A DNA stretch of 64,000 nt from Nemertoderma westbladi (GCA_032718475.1 JAUCBJ010001848.1:1-64000), one strand, 5' to 3'. Shown: positions 50,098 through 60,921, numbered from the stretch's first letter. A program made the numbers and translations. Notes: generated by a model not told the origin, from the sequence alone.

Positions 50098-51630
50098 CCC
50101 TATTAGTACCGGGCTATAAAATGTTGTACAAATACCGGAAGGGGGTCATATTGACCCCCCCCCCCTCTAAAATCTACAAATATTTACGAAAACGTCTGAT
50201 TTTTTGTTTGTACGTAGGTATCACTTGTCTGGATCCGACAGAAAAAAAAATTTTCGAAAAAATGTACTGGGGTGGTTATATTGCAGCACCAAAATTACAA
50301 GTAGTGCACAATTTTCACCAAATTTGAAAGTTACATTTTCGGCTAATTATTTTTCTATACAGGTGTTCTGGGGTGCAAAATACATTGGAAAATATTAAAA
50401 AATGATATGATTACTATAAATGGCTGTTTAGTCCTCTCTGCGTAGGAAAAAAATGAAAAAAACAAGTAACCAGCACTTTTCAGTTAGAACACAAAATTTG
50501 TAATTCACTTATACGATGCTATAAATTCATATTTTCAGGTTTTCGAGGGCGCTGATTCTAATGGAATACATTTCTAATATGCCAGATCATTGCTACTTGT
50601 ATTTTTCGGCGTAATTTGGCAAATTTTGGTGCTAGCACCAAATTTCGTACCCATCACCAAAAAGTACAAGTTTGCGATGTCCAGTGCTGTTTTTATTGAT
50701 TCCATCGGATTCAGGACCCTCATAAATCCGTACAACGCAAGAAACAAGGTGATACTATCTACTTATCAATTTGCATATTTTCCAAAATTTGGTGCTGGCA
50801 CAGCAATTTTCACCCACCGGCGAAAAATACAAGTTTGAGAACTCTTATGAAATTTTTACTGATTCCATTGAATTCATAACCATCACAAACCCGTATAACG
50901 CAAGAAACAAGGTGACACAATCAAAATTTTGGTGCTAGCACCACATTTTGCACCCACATCGGAAAAATACAAGTTTGAGATGTCTAGATCGATAATTATA
51001 TTTTCCATTGAATTCAGAACAGCCATAAACCTCTAAAACGCAAGAAATAAATTGTCACAAGCAATTTTATCTATTGAATGGATTTTCAAAATTTCGTGCT
51101 AGCACCAAAATTTGCACACAGCACCGAAAAATACAAGTTTGATACGCTTGGTGCAACTCGTATATATTTCATTGAATCGAGAAACCCAAAAAACCCCAAT
51201 TGCGTAAAAAACAAGTTTCAAACGATCAATTTACAAAATTGACTTATTTCAAAATTTGGTGCTGGCATCAAAATTTGGCACCCACCGAAAAAAACAAGTT
51301 TGAAATTTCTAAATAAATTTATATGAATTCCATCAAATTTCTAACACCAAAAAACCGGTGTAAATCAAAAATAGAGATGTTACAATTCATATTTAATGAA
51401 ATGTAATTTTCAAAAAACGTCTCAAAAAAAGTGCCAAAAGTAGGGTTAAAAAATGGTGCTATAACTCGAAAAGTACCCAATATTTTTGAAAACGGTTTTC
51501 ACTACTAGGAAGACAATAGATTTTTAGGAAAAGTCATAAAATTTCAGATTCCTAACTGCGTTTGTTTCAGAATTATAATAAAAAAACCACGAGGGGGGTC
51601 ATATTGACCCCCCCCCCGGGTTTAATAGGG
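50098..51630 (+). mobile_element. piggyBac-like MITE in the BEL-A right LTR
   Basis: 1533 bp flanked by TTAA (50094-50097 and 51631-51634), with a single TTAA at the matching site of the left LTR. Terminal inverted repeats are CCCTATTAGTACCGGG and, inverted, CCCTATTAAACCCGGG. Subterminal GGGGGTCATATTGACCCCC palindromes lie at both ends (about 50145 and 51598). No transposase is encoded. The interior holds about five degenerate units of 140-165 bp, each starting near GGTGCTAGCACC. Confidence 0.85.
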
Positions 51631-52629
51631 TTAATATCCTACCGCGCCTTGCCACGTACTGATAGGTATTGCTGCTATCTACCGCGGCAACAAAGTTCTA
51701 GAATTAAATTTGTATACCAGATCAGCTAACGTACGGTAGTGATTAACCCCTATTTCTTATCTTACAACCAGAATCTGGTATTAGTGCCGATCACGGGTGT
51801 AGTTACTAACACCGTGGTTGCCCATTGAGTTGTGGATAGGAAGGAGAGAGCTTTGACGTCATTTGTGAGTATAAAGTTCTACAAAACGCGACTAGTTCAT
51901 TTTAGTAGCTAGCGCACGGTATCATTTCGGTCAGAAAATCACTAAAACCTAGTGAAAAGATATGAACCAAAATTGTTTTATTTGTAACACACCCACACAC
52001 ACACGCCCTAAAACATATTTACCCTTAGAGTTCTACTAGTTATAGCGTACTATATATTACTTTAGGCAGAATTTATCTGTATTTGTAAATTAGGATCTGA
52101 TATTTAGTTACGGCAAGAAGGAGTATTTCATTTTCGTTATTAAACTGTTGTTTTCTGCTCAGCAGTATTGTTACATTAGGCACGACCTTGTTTAGGCTGA
52201 TTCAGACAGGGAGATCAGTATTGTAACGCTAGGGCTGTAACCCACCTAGCTCGTATATAAACCATATAAATCACACCGCGGCAAGTTACGGTATTTAGGA
52301 CTGTCAGCGATAGTTAGGATTCGCTGCGCGGGGATTGTTTTCCCGTGAGTTTGGTCTGTTACTGTAACTGTACATCTGCCTCACCGGTTAGAGGACAGGT
52401 ATCCTTTTGTCTAGTTCGTAGGCATTAGACCCGCTCACGTACATAGAATAGACACTAGGCTCTGTTCCTCGCCAGTAGTAGTTTGTGTATTGTATCTGTT
52501 TGTTTAGATATCCTGGACTGGGATTTGTTGTCAGATACTGTACGAGCCCGTATACATTACTAGATCTTACGGTAAGATACATCGTTACTAGGATCCGGTA
52601 AGCGGTATACTACTGGACCTTACAGAGTC

Positions 52630-55122
52630 ACTACACAGAAGCTGAATGCTCTCAGTGGTGTGCTACTTGTTGGACACTAATACAGATAATTCTACTTTAC
52701 TAAGTTACTTATCACTACATTATTACTTACAATTACAATGGGTTGAGATTACAATCTCTAAATGAACAATAAACAAGTTACATGTACAATTTTTAGGGTA
52801 ATTTTACAAGAAATCTACAAACCAGCCAAACAAGGAGTTAGAATATCTGGTTCTTTCAAACTGACAGGAAACTACGGTAGTTGAAAACAATAAGTAGTAG
52901 TAAGTAAATTGCTTTGTCCAGATAAGGAAATACCACCGTCTGACGACTTATAGTCTTAGCTCTATAAGTACTACGTTATATACCCCGGAGTGTCCCTACC
53001 TAGAGGTTAATTACCGAAGCCAACCAGAGCTAACGTGCCTATTAACCACGTTACAACACAAATATACTGCCTACACACTAAATTACTTTCGGAAAGCACT
53101 GTACTCTAAACCCTAGATTAGGTACAAGTACTTATACAACAAATAACCAGTAATATACTTGAACAGCCAAAATAACCTGCTGTGGAGTGACTGGAGCACA
53201 AAATCACCAGTCTTTACCTACGCCAAGCAGCCCTGATGTAGTACCGGGGTTAATTTAACTATAACGGTATGTATAACAAGCACAATTACTGTAGGAATAA
53301 ACTTGGGGAATTGGAGGTTGCGAATACTCGCATAGACTCTGAATAATAAATATTACGCTACCCGTGCAGACTATTCAAATAAAACACAGACCAAATGCTG
53401 GCAGACTACTGTCAAGCCTAAACAAACTACAGTATATGCAGACTCCGAAATGGTTAGTTAGTAGGCGTTCTAACCAAGTAGTATGACTTATTCTTTCGGG
53501 GGGGATTTACCTTACAACACTGAATGCCCCCACCTTCCTAACTAGCACTTTATCGGACAGAAACTCTACACACACTGCAATCGCCTCAGACCTAACAACA
53601 GTTAGACAACAATCTGGCCTACAAATTATTTATACAATCTGAGCAGGCTTACACGCCTTCTGCTCAATATTACACTTACAGATAAATAAAACTGACAGAA
53701 ATAAATAAGCTCTAAAAGAAATAAGGGGTCTACAGTCCCTACTTTCTTAAACAGCCTACTAATATACAATATATCACAATCGAAATAATACTGGTACCTG
53801 TAAGTACCGGTTCGGGTGGTTGGGCAGTTAGGCCTACAGTTTACCGTCCGACCGGTACATTCCACTTTATTGCCTACGGTGCAATAAAGAACCGAACAAA
53901 TCTATTAATGTTTGCGCTTTTAGACCTTTAGCAGTTTAACCTGCCAATTTTAGTTGTCCTCTTGTTTATAAATCGACTTTAGCCTATATCAATTACCTAG
54001 TGTACTGAAGTTACATCAGCCGAAGCCAGTCCGTGCGCGACCTATCACCCACGGTTTTGGGAGACTGGATTCGGATTCCTTGAGAGTTATTGCAGTGTAG
54101 ACCTACTGTATTATTCGATTGATCGTTACTATATAATCTCTGACAATATATTTACTTTCGGGGAAATATTAACAGTTCCTTTAGGACGTGGCGTTTTAAG
54201 TATAAAAACAGAGTTATGACTTAAACTAATCACAACTAGATGGCCACAGAGTTTCGTAAATAGCACATTTTTTAGGAGATGCTTTATTAACCTTCACACT
54301 ACTTCACACGACTTCACACTACTTCACACTACTTCGCACTGATCTGCCGACCGTCACTGAATTTGATCATATATAAGGAGGATCGCAACTGACACACATA
54401 GGGACCATGAAATATCATTTAATTCACACAAAAACCACTATAATTTAAGTAGCAGTTGCTACCGGTAAACCTGTTCCTCTTACCTTCAGTAATCAAGAAG
54501 ATTGGGGGTTTTATGATTATTTATCGGTATTCTCCAAATATAACAGCAATATCCATTAATATAACGACAATTAATAACAAAAGTAAAATAATGCGGTGAA
54601 CAGTCAGTATGTGTTACAATAGTAAATAATGCAATGTTCAGTTAGTATGTCGAGTTGAGACAAGTAATAGTCCAGGTGAGTTAAGTTAATAGATTTACGT
54701 TCTTATAATCAAGGCCATCTGATGTTTCCTAGGCCAAAGTCTGAAACTTCTACACAGAAGCACAGAAGATTCCGAGCCGGTTCTGATGCTAAGAAAAAAA
54801 GTAAACAAAGACCGTAATGCATTGCGCGAGTTTCCATAGGCCTCTGTCAGACATAAAGGGAAAATTGCTCTGATTGGCTGAATGAGGCAGAACAAAGAAA
54901 ACTCCACGTCCAGAAAGAATCAGCTGACAGATTTCGTCATCTGGGCTCTAATTCCTTCCCGTCGCGTAGTTGGATAAATTTAGGGCTATTTTAGAGTATT
55001 CTGCGCATTGCGGAAAAATGACTTGTTATGTCCGCAAAAGCTTTTACAACAAGATAGGAGGTAGGCCATCACTGATTTAAACTAATTAAGACCATACTTA
55101 GCTATCTCTTGCCCTACTGAGC
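52630..55122. other. Unassigned non-coding stretch, possibly BEL-D leader and LTR
   Basis: It continues the sequence left of BEL-A (17217-17707). No ORF with recognisable content. It contains a 10-bp tandem repeat 'acttcacact' (five units, 54291-54340). The LTR limits of BEL-D could not be found, so the assignment is by position only. Confidence 0.35.
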
Positions 55123-55749
55123 CTTTCTAAGGCACCACCAGTCTGGTGAGAGAGGAGAATCGTGATGGTGGAGAAACTATGAAGGAGTTTATCGTATTCC
55201 ATGGAGAGGGGCGGATATATGGTCTCGGATGACGTGGAGACAGTTGAGGATGATGGTGGGACAAGAAAGGGGTCAGGAGGGTCGATTAGAAATATATTGC
55301 TGCATTTAGTGGTGGTGAACAGAGATATTTTTCTGTTTGACCTAGCGACCTATGGTAAGAAGATCGGGCCAAAGTTGAACCGCCTACCAGATGCGATGCA
55401 GAAGCTGGTAAGGTCAAAGACTATGATGGAGATTGGATCAGCGATACGCGGCAACGCGGAGAGGATTATTGGACCAGGCACCCCGTATCTTCTGGACATC
55501 CAGGTAGTCTACATGGCTATGACGAAACCTGATGGATTAGGATTAGTGGATAACACGGGACAATACCGAGCCTTGGCAATGGGTCAGTTGATGGGACTCA
55601 CGTGCCACAAGCTGATGGAGTGGAACAAGTTCCGAGAGGAATACGGTGCAGGACTTGCTGATTTACTCAAGTGGGGGGCGAGACGGGGAGAGACAAGTCA
55701 TATCACGTACAAAAGGGGGGGGGGGGGGGGGTTAAGACACATCGTGTAG
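55123..55749 (+). pseudogene. BEL-C ORF3 remnant (exonuclease-like module)
   Basis: The frame 55201-55749 matches BEL-B ORF3 residues about 114-290: GGYMVSDDVET (motif I acidic residues kept), IFLFDLATYGKK, LNRLPDAMQKLV, IGSAIRGNAERI (motif II Asp is Asn), KPDGLGLVDNTGQ, LKWGARRGE. About 110 N-terminal residues are deleted upstream of 55201. The match ends at a G run (about 55718-55731), so the zinc knuckles are lost. Confidence 0.8.
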
Positions 55750-56272
55750 ACGAATATATAATATATGTACTATAGTCAAGTACAGCCTTTTTCTAACTAG
55801 CTAGTGGAACTGGGGACTAATTGACTATAACAGGAGGACGAGACTTTAGACGGATCACACTTCTTGAGTGCGACGGCATAAACGAGAATGTGAGGCCCGA
55901 CTGAAGTGAGTGGGGATAAAACGGGTTGAGCAAGGGGACCATGGGGAGAAGGTGCTAGAGTTAAGGGAGAAGAGTAAGGGGTGCGAGGTCCGAGTGTGGG
56001 GAGCGAGCATGGAGGGGAATGAGTCCTAAGGGACTGGCGAGAGAGGAAGGGACAACAAAGTCCGAGAGGTTAAATTGTGTGAGGAGTGAGGACGATTGTC
56101 TAAAACAGAGACGCCAGATGCCTTGGCACAGCTTAGCTCGCAGATGAACCAAGGAAGGGTAGTGATAACAGACCCATTGGGGCCGGACTGGAAATTGACT
56201 CCGAGAATAAAATTCCACCCCACACCCAATATTAGATTGGATTCCAGCGGAATTAAAGCGCACTTAAGGTTG
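55750..56272 (+). other. BEL-C 3' UTR
   Basis: Non-coding, with blocks shared with the BEL-B 3' UTR such as 'cacttcttgagtgcgacggc' near 55858. Confidence 0.6.
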
Positions 56273-56309
56273 ATGCTATTTTCTCACTGGGAAGATAGCA
56301 TGGGGGGAG
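56273..56309 (+). promoter_or_regulatory. BEL-C hairpin and polypurine tract
   Basis: ATGCTATTTTC (56273-56283) pairs with GAAGATAGCAT (56291-56301), one G-T pair. GGGGGGAG (56302-56309) follows, then the LTR. Same layout as BEL-B. Confidence 0.75.
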
Positions 56310-56942
56310 TGTAAGCGGATTCAATTCCCTGCACTACCCACCGAAAATGGGCTAAGTGGGATTTTACCAATTATAGTTGGCGAGGTGACATTACCAATAA
56401 TAATGTCACCTCATAACCGACTCGGGCGATACGCATCGCCAGCCACAGGGAAAGTTGAGTGGTCAAACCATCTCAGAGGGACAAAGGGGCTAGGAAGGCT
56501 AGCACATGGGGACAGTGGCAACAGGGAGTGGCGAGGTGACAATTAATCAAGTTAAGCCAATGATGGGTGGGGAAAACACATTGGAAGTGATTAGAGCGCA
56601 TCTATTGGACAGGCCACTCAGTAGAGTAGAGGTGATTAATATGTGTTAATAATATAACCGTTGCACTTATTGATTCTGATTCAGTTGGTTTCTATACAGT
56701 TGTGAGACCGGAACAGTTTTTAACCGTCGTCATTACCGTGCTATTATATTCTGACTGTGCTATTATTATGTTCTTCGATTACAGCAACTGACAGTAAAAA
56801 CTCAGTTATTTAAACGGCCTTTGGCTTATTACATATATCCAGACTACAGCTTTAGCAGCCTACGGACGCAGCGATGCGTATAACACACACCGGTCAGGAT
56901 TCATACTGCCAACTCCGTTGGATCCCATCACAATTGTTACTA
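56310..56942 (+). repeat. BEL-C 3' LTR
   Basis: 633 bp, TGTAAGC...CATCACA. It is the partner of 8525-9068 and has the full 5' part that the other LTR lacks. It contains a CATTACCAATAATAATGTCACCTC-like stem near 56388. Confidence 0.85.
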
Positions 56943-56985
56943 TAGCAATACCGGTACCATATCGTATTACATCTGATAATATTTC

Positions 56986-57188
56986 TGTGATATAAATGTT
57001 TAATGTATTTTATTGAGATACCGGAAGTATCCCAGATAATCGGTTTGACCTTTGCAATGTGTACGGTGAAGGGATTGATCTATATTAGATAGTAGGTAAG
57101 GCATTGCTAGAGGGGTTTATAGATTAATTGTCGTTTGTTTGATTAAAGTTTGGAGTTAATATTTAATTGTGATTTCCCTGTTTTAATA
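56986..57188 (+). repeat. Gypsy 5' LTR
   Basis: 203 bp, TGTGATATAAATG...TTTTAATA. The end is TA rather than the usual CA. Confidence 0.95.
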
Positions 57189-57189
57189 T

Positions 57190-57207
57190 TGGCGCAGTGT
57201 GATTTAC
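57190..57207 (+). promoter_or_regulatory. Gypsy primer-binding site
   Basis: TGGCGCAGTGTGATTTAC starts one base after the LTR. TGG complements the tRNA CCA end. Which tRNA primes is not determined. Confidence 0.6.
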
Positions 57208-57214
57208 ATAAAAC

Positions 57215-57868
57215 ATGAAATTATCAATAACATCCGATTTCGCATGTTGGGAAACAGCATTGAGGGCGGAGATCAACTTGTTAGTGTTGCAAGGGAAAAT
57301 CGAGGAGGAAAAAAAGAACGAAGCTTTGCTAATGAAGATACAGATTTCCGTAGAAGACAACATTTTAAAGAAAATGCATATAGACGGCCGAACCACAGCA
57401 AATTCTTTACTAACAAAACTCAAAGAGGTATGGACACAGTTGGTGGTACCAACCGACGGAGTAAATTCATTAGAGTTTGACATAGTGTCAAGGGACGATG
57501 TAACCAAATTTGATGACAATTTGAGACTACTCCGCTATAAACGAACGATTTCCGACGATTTAGCTATTAGTATATTCATAAAAAACATAAAAAATGAAAC
57601 GTCAAGAAAGATCGTTCTGGTCCAGCAATTCACGTCATGGGATGCGTTGGTGCGTTTCATTATGGACACGGGTATCTCTCTAACCAATTATAACCAACAT
57701 ACTTCGCATCTACCAGTATCAGGAGCCGTAAAAACAGGATGCTACAATTGCGGTGTAGCCGGCCACTTTGCTAGACAATGCTTCAAGCGGTGCAATCGTT
57801 GCACCAATCACAATCACTTGCCTAAAGACTGTTTAAAAGGAAAATCAAAAAACGACGCTTCCCAGTAG
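57215..57868 (+). CDS. Gypsy gag
   Basis: 217 codons from ATG 57215, the first ATG after the primer-binding site region. Residues 1-160 form a helical capsid-type domain (KLKEVWTQLVV, DDNLRLLRYKR). Two zinc-binding motifs follow: CYNCGVAGHFARQC (canonical CCHC) and CNRCTNHNHLPKDC. The stop is TAG at 57866-57868. It is the structural protein of the particle and binds genomic RNA. It is short for a gypsy gag. Pol overlaps it in the -1 frame. Confidence 0.9.
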   Translation: MKLSITSDFACWETALRAEINLLVLQGKIEEEKKNEALLMKIQISVEDNILKKMHIDGRTTANSLLTKLKEVWTQLVVPTDGVNSLEFDIVSRDDVTKFDDNLRLLRYKRTISDDLAISIFIKNIKNETSRKIVLVQQFTSWDALVRFIMDTGISLTNYNQHTSHLPVSGAVKTGCYNCGVAGHFARQCFKRCNRCTNHNHLPKDCLKGKSKNDASQ

Positions 57869-57888
57869 TGGGGGGTGCAACTACTGGG
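57847..57888 (+). promoter_or_regulatory. Gypsy gag-pol -1 ribosomal frameshift signal
   Basis: The slippery heptamer A AAA AAC (57847-57853) is in the correct phase of the gag frame (TCA AAA AAC). A 7-base spacer follows, then a 9-bp perfect stem, CCCAGTAGT (57861-57869) with ACTACTGGG (57880-57888), around a 10-base loop. The gag stop lies inside the stem. The pol frame is open from 57826, so a -1 shift here enters it directly. Confidence 0.85.
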
Positions 57889-60633
57889 ATCATCAACGAA
57901 CCGATAGCACCATTCATTTACGCAGAAATCGATTTGAATGGTGGAAACCCACGCATAGCTATGTTAGACACCGGATCGGAATTAAACTTAATGTCAATAA
58001 ACATGGCTAATGACTTGTCAGTTCCGATTATACCGCATGGTATATATTTTCGTACAGCATCTGGTGATGTTGTTAAATCGAGAGGTTTTGTTCAGGTTTG
58101 GGTGAAGTGGGGAGATATTCGTCAAACATTTGATTTTCATGTACTGGGAGATCCTCCATTTGATTTAATACTTGGCATTAGGGCCATACGGACCTTCCCC
58201 TCAATATTATCTTATCCCATTGTGGCGATGACTGCGACTACGACTACCGATACAGCTCTTTCAAAGGAATACTTTTTTAAACTTTTCCGTTGGCCATCAT
58301 CATGGTCATCCGATAATACAAAACGTCTCCACGACTTGATCTGGGAATTTCAGGATATATTTAGTCGATCGAAATTCGATGTTGGAAGAATGAAATCATT
58401 CACCCATCACATAGAAACGTCTGGTCCTCCTATTTTCAGAAGACAATACAAAAACGCATACACAGAACGAGAAAATGTACACAAGATAATCACGGAGATG
58501 CATGAAAATAACATTATCTCTCCTGCTTCTTCGCCATGGAATTCGCCATATTTGTTGGTAGATAAACCTGACCACTCAAAACGATTTTGTGTTGATTTTA
58601 GACCTCTAAACAAAGTCACTCAGGACAATAAATTCCCCATGCCAGTAATAGATGAACTTTTAGATAGACTTCAAGGAAAGAAAATTTTTTCGATGTTAGA
58701 CATGACGGCCGGTTATTGGCAAGTACCCTTATCTGAGGAAAGTAAACCGAAGACGGCTTTCCAAGCGGATCATAGACAGTGGCAATTCAATGTGTTAGCA
58801 ATGGGATTGAAAAATGCGGCCCCAGAATTCCAACGAGACATGCAAACTGTATTAAGAGGTCTCAACACGTTTCCTTACCAGGACGACATCATCAACGCTA
58901 CTGAGACTGAAGAAGAACATCTAGAGAGCCTACAGAAAATTTTCGTACGATTACGAAATGAAGGAATTAAATTAAAACCATCAAAATGCGCATTTGGTCT
59001 AACTGAGATATCGTATTTGGGTTTTATAATTCAAGATGGACAAGTCAAACCTGATCCTGATAAAATAAAGTGTATACAAGAATTTCCTACGCCAACCAAT
59101 GGAAAGGAATTACAGTCATTTCTTGGACTCATTAACTTTTATTCAAGGTTCGCTAAGAGATTAGCTACATACGCGGCTCCCTTATATGAGTTGACAACAA
59201 AATCAAAAAATAAATTCAAATGGTTACCCGAACATTCCGAAGTCTTTGATAAAGTAAAAAATTTATTCTCTGAAGCAGTATCATTATACATTCCCGATTT
59301 ATCACAAGCTTTCATAGTCAGAACCGACGCAAGCGATAGGGCTGTTGGAGCTGTGTTGAGTCAAATAATTAATTCTGAAGAAGTCCCAGTGCATTTCGCA
59401 AGTCGAACCCTACGCGGATCGGAACTTAACTGGTCAACTACTGATAAAGAATTTTTTAGTTTACATTGGGCAATCAGAAAATTTGAAATGTACTTAAAGG
59501 GAAATGAAGTAACAGTTTACACTGACCACAAACCATTAATTGGACTGATAGACAAGAGAGCTGGAAACAATCAACGACAAAGACGATGGCTAGATTATAT
59601 ACAGGACTTTAAATTAAATATTAACTATATACGTGGAGTTGAAAACGTTGTGGCAGACACTTTGTCTCGCTTGCCATTAGACTCAACGTTCCCAAATGTA
59701 AAGGCCGCTCCATTCGTACCAAACGCCGTTTGTGCTCTCAAGGCGTTATCTGACAAAGATTCCGAGATAGTAGCAAGGCAATACCATGATGCGGGACATT
59801 ACTCTATAAACAAAACTCGTGCGGCAATTTTAAATGACGGCCTATGGTTCCCAAAAATGAGATCCACACTACGATCAATTCAAGATGATTGTATAGAGTG
59901 TCGCACAAAGAAGTCGTACACAAAAAATCCCCCAAAAGGAGAACTACCAAACCTAAAAACTTGTGCTATTGGGGAGATTGTCTCTATTGACATTGTTGGA
60001 CCCTTACCAACAACAAGATTAGGATTTCGTTACATCTTGTCGATGATAGATATGGCGTCACGTTACCTGGAAGCGGTACCAATGAAAATGGTTACAGCGC
60101 AAATAACTGCAGACGCTTTTCAGAAAGGATGGGTATTTAGACATGGTCCTCCACGACGAATCCACACCGACAACGGTTCCCAATTTCGTTCTGCGTTGTT
60201 TAATAATATTCTGGAAACTGCCTTTTGCAATTATGAAATTGATCATACATATTCATCGCCGTACTATCCTCAAGGCAATGGAGTTATTGAAAGAATACAC
60301 CGTACTTTAAAAGATCGCATTCGATGCATGTCTGGGGATTGGCAATCGAACTTATCGGAAGCTGTTTATAATATAAATCGCCATGTTCACGATGGTATTG
60401 AGTGTTCGCCGTTTTTCGCACTCTATGGGTATAATGTCCCACCAGCCACTTACCCAGCAATGCTTAAAGAAAACCCATCCATCATGCAATCGTTAGCTCC
60501 TCCTATCCCACCACCACAAAGATCAACGTTTGGCCCCAAATTTCACCCACCTCAACGAGTTGTAGCAAAATTATCTCCGCAGGTTGTTCGCCTAGATCAA
60601 TATGGAACTGTGAATATAAGAAAATGTACTTAG
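57868..60633 (+). CDS. Gypsy pol: protease, reverse transcriptase, RNase H, integrase
   Basis: 921 residues from the position listed; the frame is open from 57826 and is entered by frameshifting, so no start codon is needed. Retropepsin has AMLDTGSELN (D34). The reverse transcriptase has FSMLDMTAGYWQVPL (D278) and YQDD at residues 337-340 (YVDD or YIDD is more usual). RNase H has VRTDASDRAVGAVLSQ and YTDHKPL. Integrase has an HHCC domain (HDAGHYS...CIEC), a DDE core (DIVGP, HTDNGSQF, GVIERIH) and a short C-terminus. There are no stops or frameshifts. The stop is TAG. Confidence 0.95.
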   Translation: MGGATTGIINEPIAPFIYAEIDLNGGNPRIAMLDTGSELNLMSINMANDLSVPIIPHGIYFRTASGDVVKSRGFVQVWVKWGDIRQTFDFHVLGDPPFDLILGIRAIRTFPSILSYPIVAMTATTTTDTALSKEYFFKLFRWPSSWSSDNTKRLHDLIWEFQDIFSRSKFDVGRMKSFTHHIETSGPPIFRRQYKNAYTERENVHKIITEMHENNIISPASSPWNSPYLLVDKPDHSKRFCVDFRPLNKVTQDNKFPMPVIDELLDRLQGKKIFSMLDMTAGYWQVPLSEESKPKTAFQADHRQWQFNVLAMGLKNAAPEFQRDMQTVLRGLNTFPYQDDIINATETEEEHLESLQKIFVRLRNEGIKLKPSKCAFGLTEISYLGFIIQDGQVKPDPDKIKCIQEFPTPTNGKELQSFLGLINFYSRFAKRLATYAAPLYELTTKSKNKFKWLPEHSEVFDKVKNLFSEAVSLYIPDLSQAFIVRTDASDRAVGAVLSQIINSEEVPVHFASRTLRGSELNWSTTDKEFFSLHWAIRKFEMYLKGNEVTVYTDHKPLIGLIDKRAGNNQRQRRWLDYIQDFKLNINYIRGVENVVADTLSRLPLDSTFPNVKAAPFVPNAVCALKALSDKDSEIVARQYHDAGHYSINKTRAAILNDGLWFPKMRSTLRSIQDDCIECRTKKSYTKNPPKGELPNLKTCAIGEIVSIDIVGPLPTTRLGFRYILSMIDMASRYLEAVPMKMVTAQITADAFQKGWVFRHGPPRRIHTDNGSQFRSALFNNILETAFCNYEIDHTYSSPYYPQGNGVIERIHRTLKDRIRCMSGDWQSNLSEAVYNINRHVHDGIECSPFFALYGYNVPPATYPAMLKENPSIMQSLAPPIPPPQRSTFGPKFHPPQRVVAKLSPQVVRLDQYGTVNIRKCT

Positions 60634-60713
60634 TTCAATATTATTGACTCCATTTAGCGCGATTCTAATTTAGATTCATATTTTTGATGTTGTTGAATTT
60701 TGTAAGGGGGATA

Positions 60714-60916
60714 TGTGATATAAATGTTTAATGTATTTTATTGAGATACCGGAAGTATCCCAGATAATCGGTTTGACCTTTGCTATGTGTACGGTGAAGG
60801 GATTGATCTATATTAGATAGTAGGTAAGGCATTGCTAGAGGGGTTTATAGATTAATTGTCGTTTGTTTGATTAAAGTTTGGAGTTAATATTTAATTGTGA
60901 TTTCCCTGTTTTAATA
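60714..60916 (+). repeat. Gypsy 3' LTR
   Basis: 203 bp, identical to the 5' LTR except near 60782 (ctatgtg versus caatgtg). The polypurine tract AAGGGGGA at 60704-60711 precedes it. Confidence 0.95.
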
Positions 60917-60921
60917 ATTTC

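Larger units (their letters stand above)
17708..52624 (+). mobile_element. BEL-A: BEL/Pao LTR retrotransposon with ORF3, interrupted by BEL-B and a MITE
   Basis: LTRs begin TGATGAATT and end CTTACA, and GAGTC is duplicated at 17703-17707 and 52625-52629. In order it contains a leader, gag with coiled coil and DUF1759-like domain, zinc knuckle, aspartic protease, reverse transcriptase (FYVDDG), RNase H, integrase, then ORF3 with an exonuclease-like module and zinc knuckles. Without BEL-B and the LTR MITE it would be about 19 kb. LTRs differ at only a few positions, so insertion is fairly recent, yet gag-pol carries several stops. It was therefore probably mobilised in trans or decayed quickly. 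Confidence 0.9.
48939..52624 (+). repeat. BEL-A right LTR, carrying a MITE
   Basis: It matches the left LTR along its whole length apart from the 1533-bp MITE at 50098-51630 with its duplicated TTAA. The purine-rich GGAGCGG just before 48939 is a weak polypurine tract. Confidence 0.9.
8525..56942 (+). mobile_element. BEL-C: old BEL/Pao element split by later insertions
   Basis: The two ends of one element family lie in the same orientation: truncated LTR plus gag and early pol at 8525-15322, and ORF3 remnant, 3' UTR, hairpin, polypurine tract and LTR at about 55123-56942. Proteins and LTR ends match BEL-B, so it belongs to the same family. The sequence between belongs to RTE copies B/C, BEL-D, BEL-A and BEL-B. 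Protease, reverse transcriptase, RNase H and integrase are missing. Treating the two ends as one original element is inference; two separate fragments are possible. Confidence 0.6.
56986..60916 (+). mobile_element. Ty3/gypsy LTR retrotransposon, apparently intact
   Basis: 3931 bp, compact. Two 203-bp LTRs differ at one position that I can see, and a 5-bp ATTTC duplication flanks it (56981-56985 and 60917-60921). It has gag, a -1 frameshift signal and an uninterrupted pol in the order protease, reverse transcriptase, RNase H, integrase. There is no env and no chromodomain. It is the youngest-looking and most complete element here. Confidence 0.95.
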
